DNA from: Pedobacter lusitanus
Lineage (GTDB): Bacteria > Bacteroidota > Bacteroidia > Sphingobacteriales > Sphingobacteriaceae
Direction of reading: 5' to 3'
Assembly (NCBI RefSeq): GCF_040026395.1
Contig: NZ_CP157278.1
Location: 4,402,001 to 4,466,000, forward strand
DNA length: 64,000 nucleotides
The stretch's first letter is position 1, and each line of letters opens with the position of its first letter. The notes beneath the pieces are model-generated. The model made no database searches, had not been told where the DNA came from, and saw only the letters and a program-made list of their open reading frames with translations. Positions 1 through 8,440 of the stretch are shown in pieces. Position numbers and translations under genes: made by a program.

Positions 1-78
1 CAGTTATTAATACGGGTAGGTGAAGCATACGTAATATTTAATTGTAAAAAAACGGGTTAATGGATTTGCATTACTACA

Positions 79-438
79 TTACCAGAAAACATGCTTAGGA
101 TACAAAAAATCGTGTATGAAATTATAAAAGAAATGCGTTTGTGCATTGTAAATTTTGAATGGAGTATTACTGACTGTTTTATTCTCAGGCAGACGGAGTA
201 ACTGCAGACTAACTATATATTGTTTATTCAGACTCTGCTGGATCAGCGTAGGATACGTTGTATCATCTTCATTCAGATTAGATACGTCTTCCTGTTGTGT
301 TTTATTAAACAGATTATGAAGAGAAACTGGTTTAATTTCCAAACCCCGCAGACTGGCAGTGAGAGCAGGCTCAGGCTTTAAGGCAAAGCATGAATTCGTT
401 ATGAAAAAGATTGTGATAATCATTAAAAAACGCCTCAT
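79..438 (-). CDS. Small secreted hypothetical protein
   Basis: This 119-residue protein has no family I recognise. The first ~19 residues (MRRFLMIITIFFITNSCFA) look like a signal peptide: two arginines, a hydrophobic stretch and an A-x-A-like end, so it is probably exported to the periplasm. The Cys at 17 could suggest a lipoprotein but it lacks a convincing lipobox. The remainder is polar with leucine-rich stretches and no obvious repeats or catalytic motif. It starts with ATG and lies alone, about 80 bp upstream of the ribF stop on the same strand. Being a real gene is likely; function is unknown. Confidence 0.55.
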   Translation of the reverse strand: MRRFLMIITIFFITNSCFALKPEPALTASLRGLEIKPVSLHNLFNKTQQEDVSNLNEDDTTYPTLIQQSLNKQYIVSLQLLRLPENKTVSNTPFKIYNAQTHFFYNFIHDFLYPKHVFW

Positions 439-517
439 TATCGTAAATATACAAAAAAAGAGGCGTTTATTTTAGAAAAATGACGTTTATTTCGATAACC
501 AGAGATAGCTATCTTAA

Positions 518-1453
518 TTAGCTGATGCCTTCAAAATAGGCCAGTGTATCTTCTTTGTCTTTTTGAAGTTGCAGCTTAAGAGCTTCCAGACCAGTGAATT
601 TTACATCATGTCTCAAAAACTCCATAAAGTTCATTTTGATGTATTGGCCGTATATTTCTTTATTAAAATCGAAGATATTAACTTCTATATTTCTGGTCAT
701 TCCGTTAATTGTTGGACGCTGACCTATATAAGCCATTCCTTTATAAGATTCATTTTCCATCTCTACAGTTACCGCATAGATCCCGTCCGAAGGGATCAGC
801 TTATAAGGCTGCTCAATAAATATGTTTGCCGTTGGAAAACCAATGGTCCTGCCTATCTTATCACCTTTAATAACCGGCCCGTATAATGAAAAATGATAAC
901 CAAGATATTTTGCTGCGAGGCCTACCTGTCCTTCCAGCAGGGATTTTCTGATTTTTGTAGAACTTACAGCAACATCGTTGATGTCCTGTTCTTTGATTTC
1001 CTCAATCTCATAGCCATAAGGACCGGAAAAGGCAACCAGATCTGTCATGCCACCAGAACGGTCTTTCCCAAACCTATGATCGTAACCTACTATCAGTTGC
1101 TTGATTCCTATGGTATCTACCAGAATATTCTTAATATATTCAGCAGGGCTGAGATTAGAAAAATCACGCGTAAAAGGAGTAATGATTAAATGATCAACTC
1201 CTAAACCAGCTAAGATTTCGGCTTTTTCTTCAATCGTATTGATCATTTTCAGATCCTGATTTTCGGGGTCAATAATCAGTCTGGGATGAGGGAAAAAAGT
1301 AAGAATTACACTTTCTCCTCCGCTGGTTTTTGCAAGCTCGCAAAGTCTGTTAATGATTTTCTGATGCCCAAAATGTACGCCATCAAAAGTGCCTATGGTT
1401 GCAACCGCATTGTTCAACCTTTTAAATTCAGAAAGGTGATTATATATTTTCAT
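518..1453 (-). CDS. ribF: Bifunctional riboflavin kinase / FAD synthetase RibF
   Basis: RibF phosphorylates riboflavin to FMN and adenylylates FMN to FAD in the cytoplasm. The 311-residue protein has the N-terminal FAD synthetase nucleotidyltransferase motif GTFDGVHFGHQ at about residues 21-31 and the C-terminal flavokinase motif GRTIGFPTAN near 201-210, in the usual order and at the usual length. The reading frame extends 13 codons further upstream, but the ATG at 1453 beginning MKIYNHL is the natural start because it places the synthetase motif at the normal distance. It lies ~110 bp downstream of the YitT-like gene on the same strand. Function is confident. Confidence 0.95.
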   Translation of the reverse strand: MKIYNHLSEFKRLNNAVATIGTFDGVHFGHQKIINRLCELAKTSGGESVILTFFPHPRLIIDPENQDLKMINTIEEKAEILAGLGVDHLIITPFTRDFSNLSPAEYIKNILVDTIGIKQLIVGYDHRFGKDRSGGMTDLVAFSGPYGYEIEEIKEQDINDVAVSSTKIRKSLLEGQVGLAAKYLGYHFSLYGPVIKGDKIGRTIGFPTANIFIEQPYKLIPSDGIYAVTVEMENESYKGMAYIGQRPTINGMTRNIEVNIFDFNKEIYGQYIKMNFMEFLRHDVKFTGLEALKLQLQKDKEDTLAYFEGIS

Positions 1454-1560
1454 CAGAATATAATTGTTATTTATTGATGATGAAGCTATCACGTGCTACC
1501 TGGTTCCTGTTCATTCCGGTTTGTGTTCTGCAGCACATGATGGTTTCAAAATCTTTAAAA

Positions 1561-2424
1561 TTAATGCAGGGCATGTCGTTTTACTACTCCGCCCTTGATG
1601 TCAGAAATTTGTTGCTGCACGATAAAAGCATCCGGATCAATCTGGCGGATTTCATTTTGCAGTTTACCCATTTCAAGTTTAGTTACTACTGTATATAAAA
1701 TATCTATTTTTTTCTTCTCTCCATATCCGCCTTCTCCTTTATAGATAGTCACGCCCCTTTTCATGTCATTGATCAGGAACAGTTTAATGTCTTCTTTCTT
1801 TTCAGATATAATAGTTACCCCAATATATTGCTCTAACCCATTTACTACAAAATCAATGGTTTTAGAGGCCGATAAATAGGTCAGAATCGCGTACATCGCA
1901 GTTTCTATATCCAGTAAAGTTGCCGCTACTCCAAAAATGAGGATATTGAGGATCAGAATAATATTTCCTACAGTCAGCATACTGTTTTTACTGATATATA
2001 GCGCCAATACTTCAGTCCCGTCAATTACACAGCCGCCACGCATAGCCAGACCAATACCACCCCCTAAGAACAAACCACCAAAAAAAGCAATCAGTAATTT
2101 ATCATGAGTAATAGGTTGAAAAGGCAGGATAATCAGAAATATTGCCAGTATAATAATTGCAAAGGCCGTTTTTATAGCAAAAGCTTTTCCTATCTGCGAA
2201 TAACCCAGAATTACAAATGGGATATTAATCAGCAGAATCAGATAAGAAAGTTTAAATCCTGTTAGCGTACTGATCAGCAGGGATATGCCCGTTACTCCAC
2301 CATCAATAAACTCACTTGGCATCAGAAAACTTTTAAGACCGAAACAGGCAGAAACAATGCCCAGTCCAATCAGGATAAAATCTTTTAGATGACGCAAATA
2401 AGAGTTTTTCAGGTGATTGTGCAT
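1561..2424 (-). CDS. YitT-family membrane protein (DUF161/DUF2179)
   Basis: A 287-residue integral inner-membrane protein with about five to six hydrophobic segments in the first ~200 residues (for example FILIGLGIVSACFGL and AMYAILTYLSASKTIDFV), followed by a soluble C-terminal domain of ~80 residues containing GVTIYKGEGGYG and ending in a predicted alpha/beta DUF2179 fold. This matches the YitT family (DUF161 plus DUF2179), whose physiological substrate is not established. It starts 5 bp after the truB stop, so the two are likely cotranscribed. Family assignment is firm; the transported compound, if any, cannot be told from sequence. Confidence 0.9.
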   Translation of the reverse strand: MHNHLKNSYLRHLKDFILIGLGIVSACFGLKSFLMPSEFIDGGVTGISLLISTLTGFKLSYLILLINIPFVILGYSQIGKAFAIKTAFAIIILAIFLIILPFQPITHDKLLIAFFGGLFLGGGIGLAMRGGCVIDGTEVLALYISKNSMLTVGNIILILNILIFGVAATLLDIETAMYAILTYLSASKTIDFVVNGLEQYIGVTIISEKKEDIKLFLINDMKRGVTIYKGEGGYGEKKKIDILYTVVTKLEMGKLQNEIRQIDPDAFIVQQQISDIKGGVVKRHALH

Positions 2425-2429
2425 ATATA

Positions 2430-3170
2430 TTAACTTTGTGAGGTCGGTTGTTCAGCTGAGAGCTTTTCTCTTTTATTTTTAAGATACTCAACCAGATCTG
2501 TGACTTCAAATGCATCTTCCAAAAGAAAACTGCCACTCCTGGTGCGCGTTAGTTTAGACAGATACGCACCATTGTCCAGATGTTTTCCAAAATCAGATAC
2601 TAATGATCTGATATAGGTGCCTTTGCTGCAAACTATTCTGAAGTCAACTTCCGGTAAAGCAATACGGGTAATTTCAAAAACGGGTACAGAAACAAAACGG
2701 AGTCTTAATTCCTGTTCTTCGCCTCTGCGTGCTTTGACATATAAGCGCTCCCCATTTACTTTCACTGCAGAGTGGGCAGGTGGGTATTGTTGTATATCGC
2801 CGGTAAATGGTGAGGTTGCAGCATAAATTGCTTCTTCCGTTAAATTTGTAAGCGGATATTCCTGATCAACTTCTGTTTCCATATCAAAGGAAGGAGTCGT
2901 TGCCCCAAGAATCATAGTTCCGGTATATTCTTTATCTTCTGCCTGAAAGGTGTCAATCTGTTTTGTCAGCTTTCCTGTACATAAAATCAGCAAACCAGTA
3001 GCCAGGGGATCTAATGTACCCGCATGACCAACTTTTAATTTCAGGGGTTTTAACGAATTCCTGATCTTTCCTACTACATCAAAACTTGTCCACTTATAGG
3101 GTTTATTGATGAGTAATAACTCTCCTTCAGCAAAATTGAAGGTTCTTTCCAGTAACTTTTCTGCGCTCAA
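2430..3170 (-). CDS. truB: tRNA pseudouridine(55) synthase TruB
   Basis: TruB isomerises U55 to pseudouridine in the T-loop of tRNAs. The 246-residue protein contains the family signature GTLDPLATG with catalytic aspartate D54, the N-terminal KPYKWTSFDVV motif and the downstream KGTYIRSL motif. It is on the short side but complete, lacking a PUA extension. The start is unusual: no ATG lies between the upstream in-frame stop (TAG) and the conserved KPxGWTS-like motif, so translation most likely begins at the TTG at 3170. It follows uppP by ~33 bp and precedes the YitT gene by 5 bp, consistent with one operon running from ftsX to truB. Confidence 0.93.
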   Translation of the reverse strand: MSAEKLLERTFNFAEGELLLINKPYKWTSFDVVGKIRNSLKPLKLKVGHAGTLDPLATGLLILCTGKLTKQIDTFQAEDKEYTGTMILGATTPSFDMETEVDQEYPLTNLTEEAIYAATSPFTGDIQQYPPAHSAVKVNGERLYVKARRGEEQELRLRFVSVPVFEITRIALPEVDFRIVCSKGTYIRSLVSDFGKHLDNGAYLSKLTRTRSGSFLLEDAFEVTDLVEYLKNKREKLSAEQPTSQS

Positions 3171-3203
3171 AATGGTAATCTAAATTAAGCTGCAATTTAC
3201 ACA

Positions 3204-3998
3204 TTAAATTATTTGCAGGTTATGCCCGCTATATATTAATACAATGATGATCAATCCAGCAATGATACGATACCAGCCAAACACTTTGAAGCCGTGTTTG
3301 TTCAGGTAACCAATAAAACTTTTAATAGCCAACAGGGCTACGATAAATGCAATGATATTACCAACAGCTAAAAGCTGTAATTCTTTAGGTGTAATCTGGT
3401 ATCCGGCTTTATAGAAATCCAGTAACTTCTTGGCTGTAGCAGCAAACATTGTTGGTACGGCTAAAAAGAAAGAGAATTCTGCAGCTACTTTTCTACTTAA
3501 TTTCATCGACATACCACCTACGATACTCGCGCCAGATCTTGAAACACCAGGAATCATTGCAAGGCATTGAAAAAAGCCAATTTTTAAAGCAGTCAGGTAA
3601 TTAATCTCTTCCTCTTCATGAATTACCGGCTTGTTAAACCATTTGTCCACAAAAAGAAGAATAACCCCTCCAACTACCAGTGAAACAGCAACTGTCATCG
3701 GGCTTTCCAGCATTTCGTCAATCTTTTTACTTAGCAATAAGCCAAATACAGCTGCGGGAATAAAAGCAACCAGCAGTTTAAAGTAAAAATTTACAGACTT
3801 AAAAAAACGTTTGAAATACAGAACCAGCACAGAAAGAATAGCTCCCAGCTGAATTACAATAGTAAATAATTTAACAAAAGGATCAGATGCGATTCCCATA
3901 AAGGAAGAGGCAAGGATCATGTGACCGGTAGAAGAAACAGGTAAAAACTCCGTCAGCCCCTCTATAACAGCGAGAATAATAGCATGTAAGAAATTCAT
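3204..3998 (-). CDS. uppP: Undecaprenyl-diphosphatase UppP (BacA)
   Basis: UppP dephosphorylates undecaprenyl pyrophosphate to recycle the lipid carrier for peptidoglycan and other surface polysaccharides; overexpression classically gives bacitracin resistance. The 264-residue protein is polytopic and shows both family motifs: [14 protein letters not shown] at residues 13-26 and PGVSRSG at 150-156, which hold the catalytic glutamate, serine, histidine and arginine residues. It begins 7 bp after the DUF3098 gene, so it belongs to the ftsX-DUF3098-uppP-truB group. This ordering next to ftsX is common in Bacteroidota. Confidence 0.96.
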   Translation of the reverse strand: MNFLHAIILAVIEGLTEFLPVSSTGHMILASSFMGIASDPFVKLFTIVIQLGAILSVLVLYFKRFFKSVNFYFKLLVAFIPAAVFGLLLSKKIDEMLESPMTVAVSLVVGGVILLFVDKWFNKPVIHEEEEINYLTALKIGFFQCLAMIPGVSRSGASIVGGMSMKLSRKVAAEFSFFLAVPTMFAATAKKLLDFYKAGYQITPKELQLLAVGNIIAFIVALLAIKSFIGYLNKHGFKVFGWYRIIAGLIIIVLIYSGHNLQII

Positions 3999-4005
3999 GA
4001 ACAGG

Positions 4006-4230
4006 TTACTTTTTCAGGATTGCGTAAATACCAAATCCAAATCCAAAAAGTACTACCATTGGAGCCAGAAGAGTTTTTCTAACATCATAGATATCAGTTT
4101 TGCCTATCATTAACATAAATCCAACTACAACAATGGCAATGCTGATTAACAGCAATTGATAATTTTTTTTGGTAAAAACCATTTCATTTTTGGCGTCCTG
4201 CGTTGCCGGACTAGTTTTTTTCTCAATCAT
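4006..4230 (-). CDS. DUF3098 small membrane protein
   Basis: A 74-residue protein with two hydrophobic helices, at about residues 24-46 ([20 protein letters not shown]) and 53-72. A basic N-terminal tail precedes the first helix. The length, two-helix layout and position between ftsX and uppP match the DUF3098 family found in Bacteroidota. No biochemical role is known; the constant neighbourhood suggests a link to division or envelope assembly, which is inference only. It is separated from ftsX by 6 bp and from uppP by 7 bp, so translation is probably coupled. Confidence 0.85.
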   Translation of the reverse strand: MIEKKTSPATQDAKNEMVFTKKNYQLLLISIAIVVVGFMLMIGKTDIYDVRKTLLAPMVVLFGFGFGIYAILKK

Positions 4231-4236
4231 TTGCTA

Positions 4237-5115
4237 TTATCTGTAAAGGTCGTAAATTTTTAAACGTAAATATCTGCTTACTGCAAAGGTTGTACTCAGC
4301 GCTGTCAGGAAGATTCCCATTCCTATCAGACCAAGAAGAACAATACCAAATTCGGTATAATTTCTTAGAATAATGATTTCAGGAATTTCTTTCTGAGCAT
4401 AGTATAAAAGTCCAAGCAGAATAAGGATGGCAATAAAAGAAGCAATCAAACCATGCAGCATTGCCCAGAAAATAAAGGGCTTGCGGATGAAGTTCTTCGT
4501 AGCACCAACCAGTTGCATACTTTTGATCAGGAAACGCTGAGAATAAATGGCCAGCCTGATCGTGTTATTAATTAATGCAATGGAGATTACCAGTAAGATG
4601 GCTGCAAATCCCAATACAATTAAACCAATTGTATTGATGTTTTTGTTGACCATATCAATTAATGAACTCTGGTAGATTACTTCTTTGACAACAGGATTTT
4701 TACTGATGGTAGCTTTTAATGCATCAATACTTTTATTGTTGGCATAATCAGCTTTGAGGTAAACGTCTACGGTTGATAAAAGCGGGTTATAGCCCAGGAA
4801 ATTAACAAAATCTTCTCCTAAATCCTGAGTAAGATTTTTTGCAGCCAGCTCTTTATTGACATATTGCGTCTGTTTAATAGCAGGATTGGCATCCAGTTCC
4901 TTTTTGAATTGCAATACATCCGCTTCCTTCGCGCCTTCGTCAACTATAATATTTAATACAATATTTTCTTTTACGTAGTTAGAAAGATTCTTGGCATGTA
5001 CCAGTATGAGTCCCAATACGCCAAGCATTAACAAAACCAGGGTTATACTAAATATAGTAGAGATATAAATGGTTTTCGTCTTCTTAGAAGCATCACTAAC
5101 TTCAAATTCTTCCAT
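4237..5115 (-). CDS. ftsX: Cell-division ABC transporter permease FtsX
   Basis: FtsX, with the ATPase FtsE, forms an inner-membrane complex that controls peptidoglycan hydrolases at the septum. This 292-residue protein has the family layout: a cytoplasmic N-terminus, TM1 at about residues 20-43, a ~110-residue extracytoplasmic domain, then three TM helices near 166-190, 216-240 and 258-280, with the FtsX domain motif SMQLVGATKNFI between TM2 and TM3. No ftsE is present beside it here, as is usual in Bacteroidota. It is the first gene of the minus-strand run that ends with truB and the YitT gene. Confidence 0.93.
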   Translation of the reverse strand: MEEFEVSDASKKTKTIYISTIFSITLVLLMLGVLGLILVHAKNLSNYVKENIVLNIIVDEGAKEADVLQFKKELDANPAIKQTQYVNKELAAKNLTQDLGEDFVNFLGYNPLLSTVDVYLKADYANNKSIDALKATISKNPVVKEVIYQSSLIDMVNKNINTIGLIVLGFAAILLVISIALINNTIRLAIYSQRFLIKSMQLVGATKNFIRKPFIFWAMLHGLIASFIAILILLGLLYYAQKEIPEIIILRNYTEFGIVLLGLIGMGIFLTALSTTFAVSRYLRLKIYDLYR

Positions 5116-5300
5116 ATTTTATGTGTTGGGTGTATTTTATGTTCTGCGAAAATAAAAAAATATATGCAAAAAGATACCTTTTAAACGGGTAAAATATCTT
5201 GTTTGGTATGAATATCGTTTATATCGCTAAAGTTCTTTTGATAAGGCTTCTAAAACCTCCTTAATTTCTTTATTTTCGCCGTATATAAAGGATTTTTGTA

Positions 5301-8096
5301 ATGGATTACCAATTTAAAGAAATAGAACAGAAGTGGCAGGGGTTTTGGGCGGCACACCAAACGTTTAAAGCAGAGGCGACATCAGCCAAACCTAAATTTT
5401 ATGTGCTTGATATGTTTCCTTACCCATCGGGTGCAGGTTTACATGTTGGCCACCCACTGGGCTATATAGCCTCCGATATATTTTCAAGATACAAAAGATT
5501 AAAGGGGTACAATGTCCTGCATCCTATGGGGTATGACTCATTCGGACTGCCGGCAGAACAATATGCGATACAAACCGGTCAGCATCCGGCGGTAACTACA
5601 GAGGCAAATATCAGTACTTACCGTCGTCAGTTAGATCAGATTGGTTTTTCATTTGACTGGAGTCGTGAGGTGCGCACCAGTGAACCCGAATATTATAAAT
5701 GGACGCAGTGGATCTTCATGCAGTTATTCAATTCCTGGTATAATCTGGAAACAGATCGTGCAGAAGATATCACTACTTTAATTGAAAAGTTCAATGCTGC
5801 GGGTAGTGCTGATGTAAAAGCAGTCAGTGATGAAGATGTAAAAAGTTTTATGCCAAGCGACTGGGCGGCTATGACTGCCGAAGAAAAACAGGAAGAACTG
5901 CTGAAATACCGTTTGACATTTTTGAAAGAAAGTACGGTGAACTGGTGTGCCGCGCTAGGAACTGTATTAGCTAATGATGAAGTGAAAGATGGTTTTTCTG
6001 AGCGTGGCGGACATCCCGTAGAACAGAAAAAAATGATGCAGTGGAGCATGCGTATCTCTGCTTATGCAGAACGTTTGTTACAAGGACTGAATACTATTGA
6101 CTGGCCTGAGCCGGTTAAAGAAATGCAGCGTAACTGGATTGGTAAAAGTGTTGGAGCAAGCGTTCGCTTCAAAATTGAAACTGAAGCGGCTGTAAATACT
6201 GACTATATTGAGGTTTTTACCACCCGTGTGGATACAATATTTGGTGTTTCTTATGTGGTATTAGCTCCGGAACATGAGCTGGTGTCAGCATTGACTACTC
6301 CTGAACAGCAAAACAGTGTTAAGGATTATATAGAGCAAACAAAAAAGAAATCTGAATTAGACCGCATGGCGGATACTAAAACAGTTTCCGGTGCTTTTAC
6401 AGGTACTTATGTAGTTAATCCTGTAAGTGGTGAGCGTATTCAGTTATGGATTGCTGACTATGTACTTGCCGGTTATGGTACAGGTGCAGTAATGGGAGTG
6501 CCGAGCGGGGATCAGCGTGACTGGTTGTTCGCCACACATTTCAATTTGCCAATTGTTCAGATTCTTGATGCACAGCAGGAAATTGAAGTACAGGCAGACC
6601 CAACCAAAGAAGGAAAATATATCAACTCCGGTTTCATTAACGGAATGACCTATACAGAGGCAACTGCAACTTTAAATAAGTGGCTGGAAGATCAGAAGGT
6701 AGGAAAAGCTAAAGTTAATTTCCGAATGCGTGATGCTATTTTTGGTCGTCAGCGTTACTGGGGAGAACCAATTCCTGTTTACTTTAAAAATGGATTACCT
6801 TATCTGATTAAAGAAGAAGAGCTGCCTTTGCTGTTGCCAGAGGTTGACAAATATCTCCCGACTGAAACAGGTGAGCCGCCATTGGGTAGAGCAGAAAACT
6901 GGACTTATGAGCATCAGTATACCTATGAGCTGAGTACAATGCCAGGATGGGCTGGTTCAAGCTGGTATTGGTATCGTTATATGGATGCCCATAATTCTGC
7001 AGCATTTGCCGGTAAAGAAGCAATTGAGTACTGGAAGGATGTAGATTTATATATTGGAGGTGCTGAACATGCTACCGGTCACCTGCTTTACAGCCGTTTC
7101 TGGAATAAGTTTTTGAAAGATCTTGGTTATGTAAATGAAGAAGAGCCTTTCAGAAAATTAATCAATCAGGGTATGATTCAGGGTAGAAGTAATTTTGTTT
7201 ATCGTGTAGTTGACGAAAGCGGAAGAGGTACAAATACCCTGGTTTCTCATGGATTGAAAAACAATTATAAAACATCTGCATTGCATGTGGATGTAAATAT
7301 TGTGGAGAATGAGATTCTGAGTATTGAAAAGTTCAAATTATTCAGACCTGAATTTGCTGAAGCAGAATTTATCCTGGAAAACGGAAAGTATATCTGTGGT
7401 GTAGAGGTAGAGAAAATGTCTAAATCCAAGTTTAATGTTGTTAATCCGGATGTATTGATTGCCAGTTATGGAGCCGATACCTTAAGGATGTATGAGATGT
7501 TCCTGGGGCCACTTGAACAAAGTAAACCATGGAATACGAATGGTATTGAGGGCGTGTTTAAATTCCTTCGTAAATTCTGGCGCTTATTCCATAATGACTC
7601 CTGGGAATTTACTTTGTCGGATGCCGAACCTACAAAAGCAGAATTGAAAGCTTTGCATAAAATTATTAAAAAAGTACAGGATGATATTGAACGTTTCTCT
7701 TTCAATACTTCAGTATCCAGTTTTATGATTGCTGTGAATGAATTAACAGATCTTAAATGTAATAAACGCAGTATCCTGCAGGAATTGGTTATTGTACTTT
7801 CCCCATATGCGCCGCACATTACTGAAGAGTTGTGGTCATTACTGGGTAATAAGGAAAGTTTGTCTTATGCTACTTATCCTGAGTTTAATCCAGCTCATTT
7901 AGTAGAAGATGAATTCAGCTATCCGGTTTCTGTAAATGGAAAAACAAGATTAAACTTAAATCTGAGTTTGACTCTTGAAGCCAGAGAGATTGAAGAAATT
8001 GTACTCGCAGATGAGCAGGTTCAAAAATATCTTGAAGGTAAAACACCTAAAAAGGTAATTATAGTTAAAGGCCGTATTGTTAATATTGTGGTTTAA
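5301..8096 (+). CDS. leuS: Leucyl-tRNA synthetase
   Basis: LeuRS charges tRNA-Leu with leucine in the cytoplasm. The 931-residue class I synthetase has the HIGH-type motif HVGH at residues 48-51, an editing (CP1) domain in the middle, the Trp-rich zinc-region equivalent around the [13 protein letters not shown] segment, KMSKS at 705-709 and the anticodon-binding and C-terminal domains at the end. Its length is larger than the E. coli enzyme, as is typical of Bacteroidota. It is transcribed divergently from ftsX across ~185 bp and is followed by a clear intrinsic terminator, so it is probably monocistronic. Confidence 0.98.
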   Translation: MDYQFKEIEQKWQGFWAAHQTFKAEATSAKPKFYVLDMFPYPSGAGLHVGHPLGYIASDIFSRYKRLKGYNVLHPMGYDSFGLPAEQYAIQTGQHPAVTTEANISTYRRQLDQIGFSFDWSREVRTSEPEYYKWTQWIFMQLFNSWYNLETDRAEDITTLIEKFNAAGSADVKAVSDEDVKSFMPSDWAAMTAEEKQEELLKYRLTFLKESTVNWCAALGTVLANDEVKDGFSERGGHPVEQKKMMQWSMRISAYAERLLQGLNTIDWPEPVKEMQRNWIGKSVGASVRFKIETEAAVNTDYIEVFTTRVDTIFGVSYVVLAPEHELVSALTTPEQQNSVKDYIEQTKKKSELDRMADTKTVSGAFTGTYVVNPVSGERIQLWIADYVLAGYGTGAVMGVPSGDQRDWLFATHFNLPIVQILDAQQEIEVQADPTKEGKYINSGFINGMTYTEATATLNKWLEDQKVGKAKVNFRMRDAIFGRQRYWGEPIPVYFKNGLPYLIKEEELPLLLPEVDKYLPTETGEPPLGRAENWTYEHQYTYELSTMPGWAGSSWYWYRYMDAHNSAAFAGKEAIEYWKDVDLYIGGAEHATGHLLYSRFWNKFLKDLGYVNEEEPFRKLINQGMIQGRSNFVYRVVDESGRGTNTLVSHGLKNNYKTSALHVDVNIVENEILSIEKFKLFRPEFAEAEFILENGKYICGVEVEKMSKSKFNVVNPDVLIASYGADTLRMYEMFLGPLEQSKPWNTNGIEGVFKFLRKFWRLFHNDSWEFTLSDAEPTKAELKALHKIIKKVQDDIERFSFNTSVSSFMIAVNELTDLKCNKRSILQELVIVLSPYAPHITEELWSLLGNKESLSYATYPEFNPAHLVEDEFSYPVSVNGKTRLNLNLSLTLEAREIEEIVLADEQVQKYLEGKTPKKVIIVKGRIVNIVV

Positions 8097-8125
8097 TACC
8101 CCATAAGCATATTTTAATCCGGAGT

Positions 8126-8164
8126 GGTTATTAAGGAGTAAAATCCTTAATAACCATTTTTTTT
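8126..8164 (+). terminator. Intrinsic terminator of leuS
   Basis: A 12-bp perfect stem (GGTTATTAAGGA pairing with TCCTTAATAACC) with a 6-nt loop is followed by A and a run of eight T, about 30 bp after the leuS stop codon. Confidence 0.9.
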
Positions 8165-8440
8165 ATCCGGGTTTAATAGAGATTGTAATAAATTTATTAT
8201 ACAGTTAAGCGAATTAAAATTTCAGAATGGAAAGGTCTGAATTAACCTATTTGAAACAGAAAAGCACCCTGTGAAATTCATAATTGAATCGGGAAATTCT
8301 GGCCGGATGCTTCACCGGCAAATTCCAGTGATTCACCGGTTATAATCCCCTGAAGGACGAAAACTATTTTAAATAGCCTGTAACAAAGTTAGATTTGTGC
8401 TGACTAATGATGAAATAACCGAATCACACTATTACAAATT
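8165..8440. other. Intergenic region upstream of the TonB-type receptor
   Basis: No gene is visible. The stretch contains two direct copies of TTCACCGG at 8311-8318 and 8332-8339, 21 bp apart (two helical turns), and a small GCCGG/CCGGC inverted repeat at 8302-8319. These could be regulator sites for the downstream receptor gene, but no known operator matches them. Confidence 0.4.
8390..8397 (+). promoter_or_regulatory. Candidate Bacteroidota -7 promoter element
   Basis: TAGATTTG fits the Bacteroidota primary sigma factor -7 consensus TAnnTTTG exactly and lies 43 bp before the receptor ATG. I could not find a convincing TTG -33 box at the right distance, so this is only a candidate. Confidence 0.4.
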
